From: UBA6055 sp965214085
GTDB taxonomy: Bacteria > Chloroflexota > Anaerolineae > Aggregatilineales > Phototrophicaceae
DNA: 64,000 nt
Assembly: GCA_965214085.1 (NCBI GenBank)
Contig: OZ243937.1
Span: 4,158,851-4,222,850 of the forward strand
Reading direction: 5' to 3'
Shown: positions 51,730-61,255 of the stretch, one piece after another
Numbering within the stretch: position 1 is the first letter of the stretch
Layout: every line of letters begins with the position of its first letter
Translations under genes and position numbers: made by a program
The notes under the pieces: generated by a model
What the model was told of the DNA's origin: nothing
Databases searched by the model: none
The model's input: the letters and a program-made list of their open reading frames with translations, nothing else

Positions 51730-53013
51730 ATGAAACGTTTATTTTTGCTGCTGGCGCTTCTCGCGCTGATTGCACCGGTCGCCGCGCAGGAGATGGGCGG
51801 CTGTAAGATTGAAGCGCCCGAATCCGCCGCTCAGATCAATATGATCGGCTGGACCTACCCCATCATCGATTTTTACGCTGACGAACTCGAAGCCTGCAAC
51901 GCTGTCGACAATATCGACGTCAACACCCAGCTGCTGGATTCCGGCTCGGCGCATGACCAGCTTCGCCTGGCTCTTGGCGCCGGCGGTACTTCGCCTTACG
52001 ACATCATCATGGTGACCCAGGGCGACATCGAGTCCTACGTGGCTGAGGGCTGGATGATGCCGCTCAACGACCTGATCGACAAGTACGAGGACGAGTACCA
52101 AATCTCCGATATCCTGGGCATCGGCGATATGACGGTCGATGGTAACATTTACGGCCTGCCAATGGAGCAGAATACGCGGCACATGTTTTACCGCCCCGAC
52201 TTGCTCGAGAAGCACATGATTGAAGTCCCCGAGACCTGGGACGATGTCATCGCTGCTTGCGAAGTGCTGCAAGCCGAAGACAGCATCGTCATCCCCTTCA
52301 CCGTGCAGCTGCACGCTGGCTGGGCTTGGCGTCTGGAGTTCATGGATCTCGTGCTTGGATTTGGCGGCGACCTGCTGAACGAGGACAACACGCCCGCATT
52401 TAATAGCGAAGAAGGCGTGATGGCGCTGGAAAAACTGGTCGAGATTGTCGATGCCTGCATGGGTGAAGAAGGCTTGACCTACAGCATTGATGACAGCCAG
52501 ATCGGCATCGCCACCGGCGAATTGGCCATGGCTTTCACCTGGGCCAGCCGCGCTGCCTCTATGGATGATCCAGACTTCTCCGATTTCGTCGGCGGTATTA
52601 CCTTCGGGCCCGCGCCAAGAGCGATGGAAGGCGCCCCCTATGCCGCCACCGGCGGAACCGGCGCTGGTCTCGGTATTCCGGCCAATATTGATGATGATCC
52701 CGACCTAGTCTTCCAGGTCATCCTGGAAGCCATGGACGAGGATACGATGCTGCGTGGTTCCAACTATGGTGTGATTACACGCCGAGCCGTAGCGGCAATT
52801 GCTGAAGCGCGCTACCTGCCGGCTGTCTTCGAAACGATCGCTGGCGGCGTCGAGGGTTCCAATGTGCCCGCCATCGGCGCGGTCTTGAACCCGGTTCTGG
52901 GCAACTGGCTGCCGCAGATTATGACAGGCGAAATGTCCGCCGCTGAATTGCTGGACGCGGCCGCCGAAGCCTATACCGCCGAAGCCACAGCGCAGGGCTT
53001 CATCGAAGGCTAA
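51730..53013 (+). CDS. Sugar ABC transporter solute-binding protein, family 1 (MalE type)
   Basis: 427 residues. Signal peptide MKRLFLLLALLALIAPVAAQ, no lipobox. Family-1 features: DIIMVTQGDIESYVAEGWMM, NIYGLPMEQNTRHMFYRPDL, ETWDDVIAACEVL and an acidic C-terminal region. Receptor for the MalF/MalG-type permeases that follow. Probably binds an oligosaccharide or glycan-derived compound; the linked sulfatase-fold protein suggests a decorated carbohydrate or phosphonate-like ligand. Confidence 0.9.
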   Translation: MKRLFLLLALLALIAPVAAQEMGGCKIEAPESAAQINMIGWTYPIIDFYADELEACNAVDNIDVNTQLLDSGSAHDQLRLALGAGGTSPYDIIMVTQGDIESYVAEGWMMPLNDLIDKYEDEYQISDILGIGDMTVDGNIYGLPMEQNTRHMFYRPDLLEKHMIEVPETWDDVIAACEVLQAEDSIVIPFTVQLHAGWAWRLEFMDLVLGFGGDLLNEDNTPAFNSEEGVMALEKLVEIVDACMGEEGLTYSIDDSQIGIATGELAMAFTWASRAASMDDPDFSDFVGGITFGPAPRAMEGAPYAATGGTGAGLGIPANIDDDPDLVFQVILEAMDEDTMLRGSNYGVITRRAVAAIAEARYLPAVFETIAGGVEGSNVPAIGAVLNPVLGNWLPQIMTGEMSAAELLDAAAEAYTAEATAQGFIEG

Positions 53014-53064
53014 TTGGTAACACGCGCGCCGCGCCCATTTTGCAGGCGCCGGTGCAGCGAAAAC

Positions 53065-53130
53065 GGGCGAGCCGCTGGTTCGCCCCTACATCTTCTGCAT
53101 CATTTGTAGGGGTCGGCCGGTGGTTGACCC
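53065..53130 (+). repeat. Two GGGCGA-type hairpins between binding-protein and permease genes
   Basis: First stem GGGCGAGCC (53065-53073) with GGTTCGCCC (53077-53085); second GGGTCGGCC (53110-53118) with GGTTGACCC (53122-53130). CCCCTACA after the first and TGTAGGGG before the second make the pair a larger inverted unit. The same GGGCGAGCC stem occurs inside the nested family-2 elements. Probably a dispersed repeat now acting as an intra-operon attenuator. Confidence 0.6.
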
Positions 53131-53190
53131 TCTTTGATTTGCAGCTTCCTCAGCCTCCCGGCGGCAATCAAAGAAATAGGAGCCTTGCTT

Positions 53191-54051
53191 ATGGATAAGA
53201 GAAGTTTCAGTTTTTTCGTCGGTCCCAGCGTCTTCATCATGTTGGCGCTGATGACCCTGCCCTTGCTGGCATCGATCTGGCTTGGGCTGCACTACATCAC
53301 GTTTCGCAATCTCAATGAGCCGCTCTGGGTTGGCTTTCAGAATTACCAGGAAGTTCTCGCTGATCCCGAATTTTGGGATTCGCTGGAATTCACGTTGATA
53401 TTTATCGCCGTAGCTGTGCCCGCGCGCATCGTCTTTGGCTTGTTGTTCGCATTATTGCTCGATCAGATTAAGCGCTTTCGCGGTGTATTCATCGCGGCCG
53501 CGCTGGTGCCCTTTGTCATGACGCCGGTCGTCGGCACGCTGATCTTCCGCGATATGTTCGACCGCGGCGGGCCCTACTGGTACTGGATGCAGCAGCTTTT
53601 CGACTACCGCTTGTTTATGAATAGCACGACAGTGCCGCTGCTGATCATCTTCCATAGCATCTGGACGGCGACGCCCTTCGCCATGATTGTGCTCTTCGCC
53701 GGTTTGCAGACGCTGCCGCAAGAATCGCTGGAAGCGGCGCGCGTCGACGGGGCGACTTGGCTGCGCCAGCTATGGCATGTCGCCATTCCCCATCTGCGTT
53801 CGCTTTTCATCTTCATCGGTTTGATCTCGATCATGGACTCCTACCGCGTCTTCGACAGTGTCTTCGTGCTCACACAGCAGAACCCGATATACGACGCCGA
53901 AACCATCATGTATTACAATTTTCAGGTCGCGCTCAGTTTCGGCCGCTTGGGCAAAGCTAATGCCATGAGCGTGCTCACCGTGCTGGGCATATTCGTCGTC
54001 CTGATTCCATTCCTCGTCATGACCTATCGCGAACAGACGGAGGACGCCTGA
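53191..54051 (+). CDS. Sugar ABC transporter permease, MalF/UgpA type
   Basis: 286 residues from the ATG at 53191 (ATAGGAG upstream). Six membrane helices, FFVGPSVFIMLALMTLPLLA first, and the EAA loop EAARVDGATWLRQLWHVAIP near residue 190. Pairs with the MalG-type protein whose ATG overlaps its stop by 1 nt. Confidence 0.92.
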   Translation: MDKRSFSFFVGPSVFIMLALMTLPLLASIWLGLHYITFRNLNEPLWVGFQNYQEVLADPEFWDSLEFTLIFIAVAVPARIVFGLLFALLLDQIKRFRGVFIAAALVPFVMTPVVGTLIFRDMFDRGGPYWYWMQQLFDYRLFMNSTTVPLLIIFHSIWTATPFAMIVLFAGLQTLPQESLEAARVDGATWLRQLWHVAIPHLRSLFIFIGLISIMDSYRVFDSVFVLTQQNPIYDAETIMYYNFQVALSFGRLGKANAMSVLTVLGIFVVLIPFLVMTYREQTEDA

Positions 54052-55055
54052 TGACACGGACTGACAACCCAATCGCGAGACTGCTGATCTATATCGCGCT
54101 GGCGCTCTTCACGGTTTACAACATCCTGCCCTTCGCCTGGACAATTATGAACTCGGTCAAGCTGCCTAAGGACGCCAACTCCCGCATCCCGCGTTTCGTA
54201 TTCTCACCCACGGGCGAGAATTATTCCGATCTTTGGCTGAATATGGAGCCGGAAGCATTCGCGCCTTATGGCTTGGCGCTGCTGCTCATATTCTTCGTCC
54301 TGGTCGTCATCGCCATGTCCGCCAATCGCATCCCGGCGCCCAATTCCGTCGTCTACATCGGCTGCATCTTCGCCGGCGTCGCCGTCGCCGTGGCGCTGCC
54401 GGAAATCGTCAATACCGCCGAATTCTATGATTACTTGATCAACAGCGTCATCGTCACCGTTGGCACCTTATGCGTTTCGCTGAGCATCGGCGCGCTGGCG
54501 GGTTATGGTCTGGCGCGCTTTCGACACGTGGTTTCGGTCTACATCCTGGTGATCGCGCTGGCTTTCCGCTCGCTGCCTAGCCTGGCGCTGGTGCTGCCCT
54601 TTTACTACCTGGGGCAACTGTCGGGCTTGTATGATACCCACATCCTGCTCATCCTCTGTCTAGTAGCTGTCAACCAGCCCTTCACCATCTGGATGCTGCG
54701 CAGCTTCTTCATGGAGATTCCGCGCGAGATTGAAGAAGCCGCCATGATAGATGGCGCCAGTCGGCTGAAGTCCTTCATCTCGGTAATCGTGCCCATTATG
54801 TGGCCCGGCATCATCACCACCGGCTTGTTTACCCTGCTACTGGCTTACAACGATTTCTTGCTGGCCCGCATCCTGACGCAGATCAACTGGACGCTGCCGG
54901 TAGGCATCGCCCAATTCACCGGCGGCGAAGACCCGGGGCACGTCACGCTGGCGGCCGCCGGCTCGGTGTCAGTGACCCTGCCAATCCTGGTCGTGATCAT
55001 CTTCTTCCAGAAATACTTGATCCGCGGGCTGGCGTCCGGCGCAGTGAAAGGGTAG
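54051..55055 (+). CDS. Sugar ABC transporter permease, MalG/UgpE type, with an extra hydrophobic insert
   Basis: 334 residues, about 50 more than usual. After helix 1 and the family segment NSVKLPKDANSRIPRFVF, a region near 75-125 contains two additional hydrophobic stretches (LALLLIFFVLVVIAM and YIGCIFAGVAVAVALP) before the standard helices resume. The EAA loop EEAAMIDGASRLKSFISVIV is intact. No ATPase gene follows, so a shared MsmK/UgpC-type ATPase is expected elsewhere. Confidence 0.9.
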   Translation: MTRTDNPIARLLIYIALALFTVYNILPFAWTIMNSVKLPKDANSRIPRFVFSPTGENYSDLWLNMEPEAFAPYGLALLLIFFVLVVIAMSANRIPAPNSVVYIGCIFAGVAVAVALPEIVNTAEFYDYLINSVIVTVGTLCVSLSIGALAGYGLARFRHVVSVYILVIALAFRSLPSLALVLPFYYLGQLSGLYDTHILLILCLVAVNQPFTIWMLRSFFMEIPREIEEAAMIDGASRLKSFISVIVPIMWPGIITTGLFTLLLAYNDFLLARILTQINWTLPVGIAQFTGGEDPGHVTLAAAGSVSVTLPILVVIIFFQKYLIRGLASGAVKG

Positions 55056-55126
55056 GAGAGTATTGCCAATAATTTTTTTCTGCGCCCGCGCTGCTAAGGC
55101 TATTACCGCCATAGGAGAATACCGAC

Positions 55127-56494
55127 ATGAATATCATTTGCGTCGTCACCGACACCCTCAGAGCCGATTACCTGCCGACCTACGGCAATCAGGAGGTCAT
55201 CGCGCCACATCTGACGCAATTCGCTCACGAAGCCCTCGTCTTTGAAGACTGCCACGCCGCTTCCTTTCCCACGGTGCCGACGCGCGCCGACATTGCCACG
55301 GGCCGCTTCACCTTTAGCTATCTGACCTGGGGACCCCTGCCCCAAGACGAGATCACACTGGCCGATTTGCTGACCAAAGCCGGTTATGCGACCATGGGCG
55401 TCGTTGACAACCCCTTCCTCGTCCGCAACGGCTACGGCTACGACCGCGGCTTTGACGATTACATTTGGATACGCGGGCAGCGCGAAGCCTCGGGCCGGCC
55501 CGATGTCACCAGCACCTGGCGCGCCGAGGACGATCGCTTTGCGCCGCGGACCTTCAAAACGGCCATGGACTGGCTCGAACGGCATTACGAAGAGAAGTTC
55601 TTCCTCTATATCGATGCCTGGGACCCGCATGAACCCTGGGACCCGCCGGCGCATTACGTCAAACCCTACCTGCCTGATTATGCCGGCGAACAGGTCTACC
55701 CGGCCTATTGGGACTGGGAGGACGCCGGTTATACCGCGCGCGACCTGGAGATCGGGCGGGCAACCTACATGGGTGAAATCACCATGGTTGACCGCTGGTT
55801 CGGCTTGCTGCTAGACCGTTTGAAGACCTTAGGCATCTATGACGAGACTGCCATACTGTTCGTCTCCGACCACGGCTTCTACTTCGGCGAATTCGGCATA
55901 TTTGGCAAGAGCCGCTTCCGCTGGCCCGATAACACAATTCCGGTGATGGAAGCGATGGCGCGCTTCAAGCTGGGCGCGATCTCCTACCGGACGCCAAAGC
56001 ACAATGAAATCAGCCACGTGCCGCTCTTCGCCAAGATCCCCGGTTATGAACATCAGCGCGTCTCGGGCTTGGTCAGCATCCCCGATATGATGCCGACCAT
56101 GCTGGATCTGGCGGGCATCGAGATCCCCCCGCGAGTGCAAGCGCGTTCGCTGCTGCCGCTAGCGCGGGGCGAGGTCGACCGCTTGCATGATATCGTGGTG
56201 ACATCGCAGTCGCTGGCCGATACCGCCGGCAACACCACGCTGATCGTCGACGACAACGAGAGAACGGTGGTCGAGGTGTCGCCCAGCACCATCCGTGATG
56301 GCGAGTGGGATTTCCTCTATAGTTTGCAGGGCGATCCAATCGAGCTCTACGACGCGGTCAATGACCCGGCCCACCAGCGCAATCTGGCGGCTGAACGGCC
56401 GGAGGTCTGCGAAATGATGCACGAAAAATTCCTGCGCTGGATGGATGAGATGGGCACGCCGGATGCCTACGCAGCGCCCCGGCGGCGGCTGTAG
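55127..56494 (+). CDS. Sulfatase/alkaline-phosphatase-superfamily hydrolase with Thr at the nucleophile position
   Basis: 455 residues. The fold is clear: TDTLRADYL (metal Asp9), the PTRADIATGR stretch, YIDAWDPHEPWDPP, and SDHGFYFGE with metal Asp248 and His249. In true sulfatases C/S-x-P-S/A-R supplies formylglycine; here the motif reads T-V-P-T-R (49-53), so formylglycine cannot form and a Thr would be the nucleophile, as in phosphodiesterases of this superfamily. No signal peptide. 72 nt after the MalG-type gene, probably co-transcribed. Confidence 0.85.
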   Translation: MNIICVVTDTLRADYLPTYGNQEVIAPHLTQFAHEALVFEDCHAASFPTVPTRADIATGRFTFSYLTWGPLPQDEITLADLLTKAGYATMGVVDNPFLVRNGYGYDRGFDDYIWIRGQREASGRPDVTSTWRAEDDRFAPRTFKTAMDWLERHYEEKFFLYIDAWDPHEPWDPPAHYVKPYLPDYAGEQVYPAYWDWEDAGYTARDLEIGRATYMGEITMVDRWFGLLLDRLKTLGIYDETAILFVSDHGFYFGEFGIFGKSRFRWPDNTIPVMEAMARFKLGAISYRTPKHNEISHVPLFAKIPGYEHQRVSGLVSIPDMMPTMLDLAGIEIPPRVQARSLLPLARGEVDRLHDIVVTSQSLADTAGNTTLIVDDNERTVVEVSPSTIRDGEWDFLYSLQGDPIELYDAVNDPAHQRNLAAERPEVCEMMHEKFLRWMDEMGTPDAYAAPRRRL

Positions 56495-56900
56495 ACTCGG
56501 CGGGGATCCACTGTACGCTCGTATTTTATTTTGGAAGCGGATGTTCTCGCCGGCTGATTGCTCTGACCGCCTCTCAGTGTGGCGAGGCGTCGAACAAGAC
56601 TCCGTGCACGTTGGCTGCCAACTGCTTGGACTCCAGCCGCTACAGCTTACTTGCAGGTTGCATTTGCCGGTGATGAGGTGATCTTTACGATCTTGCCCCC
56701 GCCCAAATGACGAATATCAACATCGGCTAATCCCAAAGGCTCAGGCGTTGGCGTCACTGTTGGAGTGTCAGTCGCAGTCGGCGTGGCGGTGAATGTCGCC
56801 GTCGATAAGCGGCAACTAGACTTCAGCTCGCGCCATTGTGCCCTCGGTGGCAAGCGCGTCGTCCGCTTCGACCAGCTTAAGACAGAGAAGCAGCCCCAAC
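56495..56900. other. Intergenic region between convergent sulfatase-fold and adenine deaminase genes
   Basis: 406 nt between convergent genes. Apart from the minus-strand Thr/Pro-rich fragment (56647-56853) I see no gene, promoter or repeat, and no clear intrinsic terminator. Confidence 0.6.
56647..56853 (-). pseudogene. Possible remnant of a Thr/Pro-rich surface protein
   Basis: A 68-residue reading from a TTG, containing the stalk-like run TATPTATDTPTVTPTPEP followed by about 28 ordinary residues and a stop. Thr/Pro repeats of this kind link domains in secreted Chloroflexota proteins. No signal peptide, no good ribosome site and no room for a full gene, so it looks like a C-terminal relic; it may also be chance. 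Confidence 0.25.
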
Positions 56901-58625
56901 TTACACTTCCGACTTGACTGCTGGAGAAAAGGGTCGCATCAATTGGCGCGATTCGGTATCAACAATGCCTTTATCGGTGAATTTCGCGTAGGGGCTTACG
57001 CTCAAACTCATAATTGAAAATGTCAGGAAGGGGCGTGATTGATGCGCTCCGAGACGGCGCATCGCGTCTTCCACAGCCGCCAGCCCAGCCGCGACCGCCG
57101 CGACCGGCTCGTCACTCAGCAAGCCGAAGTACGGCAGACGCAAGCTGGCTTCAATGCCCTCGCGCGTGGCGACGGCGACGCCGCCAGCCAGCGCATGCAC
57201 GGCATTGGCGGCCTGCGCCATCGCATCCGGGTCGCGGCCAATCACCAGCAAATTATGGCAATCATGCGCGACGCTGCTGGCCCAGCCGCCCTGTTTCAGT
57301 CCGGTATTGGCGATGAGGCCCACCGTCCGCGAGGACTCGTCCCGCGCAATAACGGCTGCCAGCGCCAAGTCATCATTGTCCTGAAATTGCGCATGCCCAT
57401 CGCGCAAACGCACAGTCCTTTGCTCCAGCTTGGTCAGGGTCAAACGCTTATCTTGCAGCGCAACGACCTGCGCCTGTACGCTGCCGCCCCCGCCAGTGCT
57501 ATCCAGCTTGAAATCATCGGCAGAGAAGGCGCCAGGTATGCCCGGATAGTCCGGCTGCGCTGGATTTTCGCGCGTGATCGCCGCGTTCATTGCGCCCGCT
57601 TGCGCCACTGCTTGACCGCCCACAAAGACTTGCGCCGGCGGGAAGGCGGCAATGTCATCCATGACCAGGAAATCAGCCAGAAAACCGGGGGCGATCGCGC
57701 CCTGGTCGCGTAAAGCAAGATAGCGCGCCGGACGAATGGACGCGGCTGCAATCGCTTCCAGCGGCGGCATGCCAGTTTCGATTGCCAGCGTCACTATGCG
57801 CGATAAATGCCCCTGCCCATCGTTAAGCAGCGAGGGTTCGATGTCGTCGGTGATGAGTATGATACGCGAACGATCCGGCAATTGCGCCACTGCCGCCACA
57901 TTCTCGGGAGTCACCGACTTGGTTTGCAGCATGACCGCCAGCCCCTTGGAGATTTGCTCCTGAATCTTGGCCGGGAAAGTAAGCGTGTGGTCGGAGCTAA
58001 TCCCATGCGCCAGGTATTGCGAAAGTTCAATCCCAGCCAGCGTAGGGATATGCCCTTCAATCAGTAGATTGATTTCTCTGGCGGCCCGCACAATCGCCTG
58101 CAAACGTTCATTCGGGCCCAGCAAACCGCGATAATCCATGACCTCGCCCAAGGCGATGACCGAATGCTGCCTGGCCAGGCGCCGTATCGCAGCGGCGTCA
58201 AAGACCTCATGTGTCCATTCAATATCCGGTGAGGTGGCGGGCACACAACTCGGTATCGAATGATAAATTCTGAGCGGCAAATCCTGGGAGGCGGCGATCA
58301 TCCATTTCACGCCGTCCTCGCCGGCGACATTGCCGACTTCATGCGGGTCGCTGAGGATAGTCGTCGTGCCCCAGGGCAAGACGGCTTCGGCAAAGCGCCG
58401 CGGTGTCAGCAAGCTGGATTCAATGTGCATATGCGAATCTATCAAGCCGGGCAAAACGATGCGCCCGGCCAGGTCGATGGTTTCCGTAGCGCGGATGCCA
58501 CCCGGCACGCTGCCCGCTTCCACCGCGATGAAGCGCCCGTCACGGATGCCAACCCAGCCCTCGAAGAGCCGGCAGCGGAAGACATCGGCAATCCGAGCAT
58601 TAACCAGCAGCGCGTCAAATTCCAT
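56901..58625 (-). CDS. ade: Adenine deaminase
   Basis: 574 residues, usual for the Ade family (amidohydrolase fold), converting adenine to hypoxanthine and ammonia with Fe/Mn. Motifs: GLIDSHMHIESSLLTPRRFAE with the HxH and Glu signature, SDPHEVGNV, VITDDIEPS-like ITDDIEPSLL, and the C-terminal GGVAVATREG domain. Start overlaps the phosphorylase stop by 1 nt. Last gene of an operon that starts with a PotD-like binding protein. Confidence 0.93.
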   Translation of the reverse strand: MEFDALLVNARIADVFRCRLFEGWVGIRDGRFIAVEAGSVPGGIRATETIDLAGRIVLPGLIDSHMHIESSLLTPRRFAEAVLPWGTTTILSDPHEVGNVAGEDGVKWMIAASQDLPLRIYHSIPSCVPATSPDIEWTHEVFDAAAIRRLARQHSVIALGEVMDYRGLLGPNERLQAIVRAAREINLLIEGHIPTLAGIELSQYLAHGISSDHTLTFPAKIQEQISKGLAVMLQTKSVTPENVAAVAQLPDRSRIILITDDIEPSLLNDGQGHLSRIVTLAIETGMPPLEAIAAASIRPARYLALRDQGAIAPGFLADFLVMDDIAAFPPAQVFVGGQAVAQAGAMNAAITRENPAQPDYPGIPGAFSADDFKLDSTGGGGSVQAQVVALQDKRLTLTKLEQRTVRLRDGHAQFQDNDDLALAAVIARDESSRTVGLIANTGLKQGGWASSVAHDCHNLLVIGRDPDAMAQAANAVHALAGGVAVATREGIEASLRLPYFGLLSDEPVAAVAAGLAAVEDAMRRLGAHQSRPFLTFSIMSLSVSPYAKFTDKGIVDTESRQLMRPFSPAVKSEV

Positions 58626-59371
58626 CAGGACCTTCCTTCCAGCACTTGCACCGCTCGCAGCGCGGTACGGATAGTCAACACTTCGCCCTGCATGTAAAGC
58701 GCCTCTTTTTCCGCCAGCGTGGGTTGCGCTTCCAGGTAGATGTTGGAATCGGTGGCGACCACGCAGCCGACTTTCGCCCGCCGCAAGGTACCGACAATGA
58801 ACAGCGTGGACGCTTCCATTTCCGCCGCGACGACGCCGGCCCCCCGCAATTGTTCGTTGAGTTCCGGATGGCGCGCGTAAAAGGCGCTGCGCGTGGTCCC
58901 GATACCCGTGAAGGCTTTATAGCCTAATTCCTGTGCCGCCTGAATCAGGGCATTATTCACATCCAGGTCAGCGACTGCTGGAAAGCCCAGCGGCAGATAC
59001 TCGTCCGATACGCCATCGCCGCGATAAGCAGCCGTCATCACCACCAGCGAGCCGATCGGTATATCTTTGCGCCGCCCGCCGGCGGAGCCGACGCGAATAA
59101 ACACCTCCGCGCCGACATTGCGCAATTCTTCCAGGGCAATGGCGGCCGAGGATCCGCCTATCCCTGTCGAACAAACGCTGACAGCGACCCCGTTGGTTCT
59201 GCCGGTGATCACCACATATTCCCGGTTTTCGGCTATCAAGCGAGCGTCCTCAAGCTGTTCGCCGATGCGCCGGGCCCGCGCCGGGTCGCCCGGCAAAAGC
59301 ACGCTGCGGGCGACATCCCCGGGCCGACAGCGAATATGCTTTTGGACTTCAACTTCTTTTGAGTCATCCAT
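58625..59371 (-). CDS. Nucleoside phosphorylase (uridine/purine nucleoside phosphorylase family)
   Basis: 248 residues, NP-I family. Phosphate-binding GDPARARRI and the central STGIGGSSAAIALEEL are diagnostic; IRVGSAGGRRKDIPIG and VVAAEMEASTLF (ribose-binding Met-Glu) complete the site. Cleaves a nucleoside to base and ribose 1-phosphate. The base side would feed the adjacent adenine deaminase if the substrate is a purine, though the sequence resembles uridine phosphorylases. Overlaps the PotA-like gene by 8 nt. Confidence 0.9.
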   Translation of the reverse strand: MDDSKEVEVQKHIRCRPGDVARSVLLPGDPARARRIGEQLEDARLIAENREYVVITGRTNGVAVSVCSTGIGGSSAAIALEELRNVGAEVFIRVGSAGGRRKDIPIGSLVVMTAAYRGDGVSDEYLPLGFPAVADLDVNNALIQAAQELGYKAFTGIGTTRSAFYARHPELNEQLRGAGVVAAEMEASTLFIVGTLRRAKVGCVVATDSNIYLEAQPTLAEKEALYMQGEVLTIRTALRAVQVLEGRS

Positions 59372-60464
59372 GTCCGTTGCCCTTTGTATTCCCTGCTTCT
59401 TCGATGATAGCGATCCATTTCTGCGGCTGCGGTTGCACGGTCACCGCCGCGCCGCTTTCAAAGCGCTCGCCAGCGCTGTCTTGCATGATGCTGAATTCGC
59501 CGGCCTCGGTTGCTACCAGGTAGCGCCGCTCATTGCCATGAAAAGTATGCAGGATGACTTGCCCGGCAAGTCCGCGCGCGTCCGGACCCGTTATCAAGCT
59601 GGCGTCATCAGCGCGGAAAAAGATCTCAGCCCTGGCGCCGGGTTGGGGCCGCCCGAACTTGGCGTGCCAACGCAGTTCGATAGGCGCGCCACCCCAATTT
59701 ATCGTTAACTTGCCGTCCCGCGCCGATACAACCGCTGCGCTGAAGCGATTGTCGAAGCCCATGAAATCCGCCACAAATACAGTCTCGGGCGCCGCGAAGA
59801 TGCTCTCTGGCGCGCCGATCTGCTCAATAGCGCCTTGATTCATGACCACCACGCGGTCAGAGATACTCATCGCCTCCACCTGGTCGTGGGTCACATACAG
59901 GGTGGTGATGCCGAGTTGCTGCTGCAAACGCCGAATCTCCTGCCGCATATCCACGCGCAGCCGCGCATCCAGATTGCTCAGTGGTTCGTCCAGGAGCAGC
60001 ACTTGCGGTTCGATGACGGTGGCACGGGCCAGGGCGACGCGCTGCTGTTGGCCGCCGGAAAGCTGTGCTGGCCGGCGCTCGGCAAAGGCTGCTAATCCCA
60101 CCATTTCCAAGGCATTTGAGACGCGCGCGCGCGCCTCGTCCTTAGGGATGCGCCGCATCCGCAAGCCAAAGGCGACGTTCTGGAAGACCGTCAGGTGGGG
60201 GAACAGCGCATAGCTCTGGAATACCAGGCCGATATCGCGCTTGTTGGGGGGCAGGTCGGTATAGTCCCGGCCGTTGATGACTATCCGGCCGGCCTCCGGA
60301 CGAATAAAGCCCGCGACGCTGCGCAGGGTTGTCGTCTTGCCGCAGCCGCTTGGACCGAGCAAGGACAGCAATTCGCCTTGTTCAACGTCCAGGCTGAACT
60401 GCTCCAGAGTCGGCTGGTTCTTTTCGTAGGCAACGGTCAGATCGCGGATTTCTAAATGAGGCAT
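59364..60464 (-). CDS. ABC transporter ATP-binding protein, PotA/FbpC type
   Basis: 366 residues. Walker A GPSGCGKTT near 38, Q-loop region FQSYALFPHL, signature LSGGQQQRVAL, Walker B LLLDEPLSNLD, and a C-terminal TOBE domain from about 240. ATPase for the PotB/PotC-type permeases upstream in the same operon. Overlapping downstream with a nucleoside phosphorylase gene indicates tight co-expression. Confidence 0.94.
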   Translation of the reverse strand: MPHLEIRDLTVAYEKNQPTLEQFSLDVEQGELLSLLGPSGCGKTTTLRSVAGFIRPEAGRIVINGRDYTDLPPNKRDIGLVFQSYALFPHLTVFQNVAFGLRMRRIPKDEARARVSNALEMVGLAAFAERRPAQLSGGQQQRVALARATVIEPQVLLLDEPLSNLDARLRVDMRQEIRRLQQQLGITTLYVTHDQVEAMSISDRVVVMNQGAIEQIGAPESIFAAPETVFVADFMGFDNRFSAAVVSARDGKLTINWGGAPIELRWHAKFGRPQPGARAEIFFRADDASLITGPDARGLAGQVILHTFHGNERRYLVATEAGEFSIMQDSAGERFESGAAVTVQPQPQKWIAIIEEAGNTKGNGHG

Positions 60465-60467
60465 AAG

Positions 60468-61244
60468 CTACACAAACTGTGATAGGCCGAGTAAACGTTC
60501 CGCCGTCTGTACCAGCACAACGGTAAAAATAACCAGCAGCGTCGAAAGAGCGGCAATGGTCGGGTCAAAATAGTACTCGAGGTAACTGAGCATGGAAACC
60601 GGCAGCGTGGTGACGCCTGGTCCGCTAAGAAAAAGCGAAACCGGCACATTGTTAAACGATGTGATGAAGCCTAATACAAAGGCAGCCGCAATCCCGGCCT
60701 GCATATTGGGCAGCGTGACTAGCACAAATCCGCGCAGACGGTTGGCGCCCAGGCTGACAGCGGCATCTTCGACATAGGGGTCAAGGTTGCGCAGGCTGGC
60801 GGAAATGACGCGCACGCTGTAGGGAAACAGTATCGCGGTATGGCCGATGAACAAGCCGGTCATGACTTGCATATCGCCCAGGAGGACAAAGAAGTTCAGC
60901 ATGGCGAAGCCGATGACCAGACCCGGAACCAGTATCGGCGCCGAAAAGACGGTTTCGACCAGGCCCGACCCGGCAAATTGAAAACGCGTCAGCGCATAAG
61001 CGACAGGCATGCCCATGACCAGCGAGACGATGGTGGATAAGAGCGCGAGTTGCAGGCTGACCCAGAAGCTGTCGATGAATTGGGAAGTCTCGAATACATT
61101 GGCGAACCAATCCAGCGTGAAACCCTGCGGCGGAAAAGCCATCGTGGCATTGGCGCCGAAGCTCGCCATAAAGATGATGATAAAGGGTCCCAACAAGAAG
61201 CCATAAAGAACGATCAGACTGATATACATCCAGCGCGATATCAT
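60468..61244 (-). CDS. ABC transporter permease, PotC type
   Basis: 258 residues, six helices, beginning MISRWMYISLIVLYGFLLGP. EAA loop EDAAVSLGANRLRGFVLVTLPN near residue 155. Polyamine/thiamine/iron-type importer family. 11 nt after PotB stop and 3 nt before PotA start. Confidence 0.92.
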   Translation of the reverse strand: MISRWMYISLIVLYGFLLGPFIIIFMASFGANATMAFPPQGFTLDWFANVFETSQFIDSFWVSLQLALLSTIVSLVMGMPVAYALTRFQFAGSGLVETVFSAPILVPGLVIGFAMLNFFVLLGDMQVMTGLFIGHTAILFPYSVRVISASLRNLDPYVEDAAVSLGANRLRGFVLVTLPNMQAGIAAAFVLGFITSFNNVPVSLFLSGPGVTTLPVSMLSYLEYYFDPTIAALSTLLVIFTVVLVQTAERLLGLSQFV

Positions 61245-61255
61245 CCGGCTCGCTC

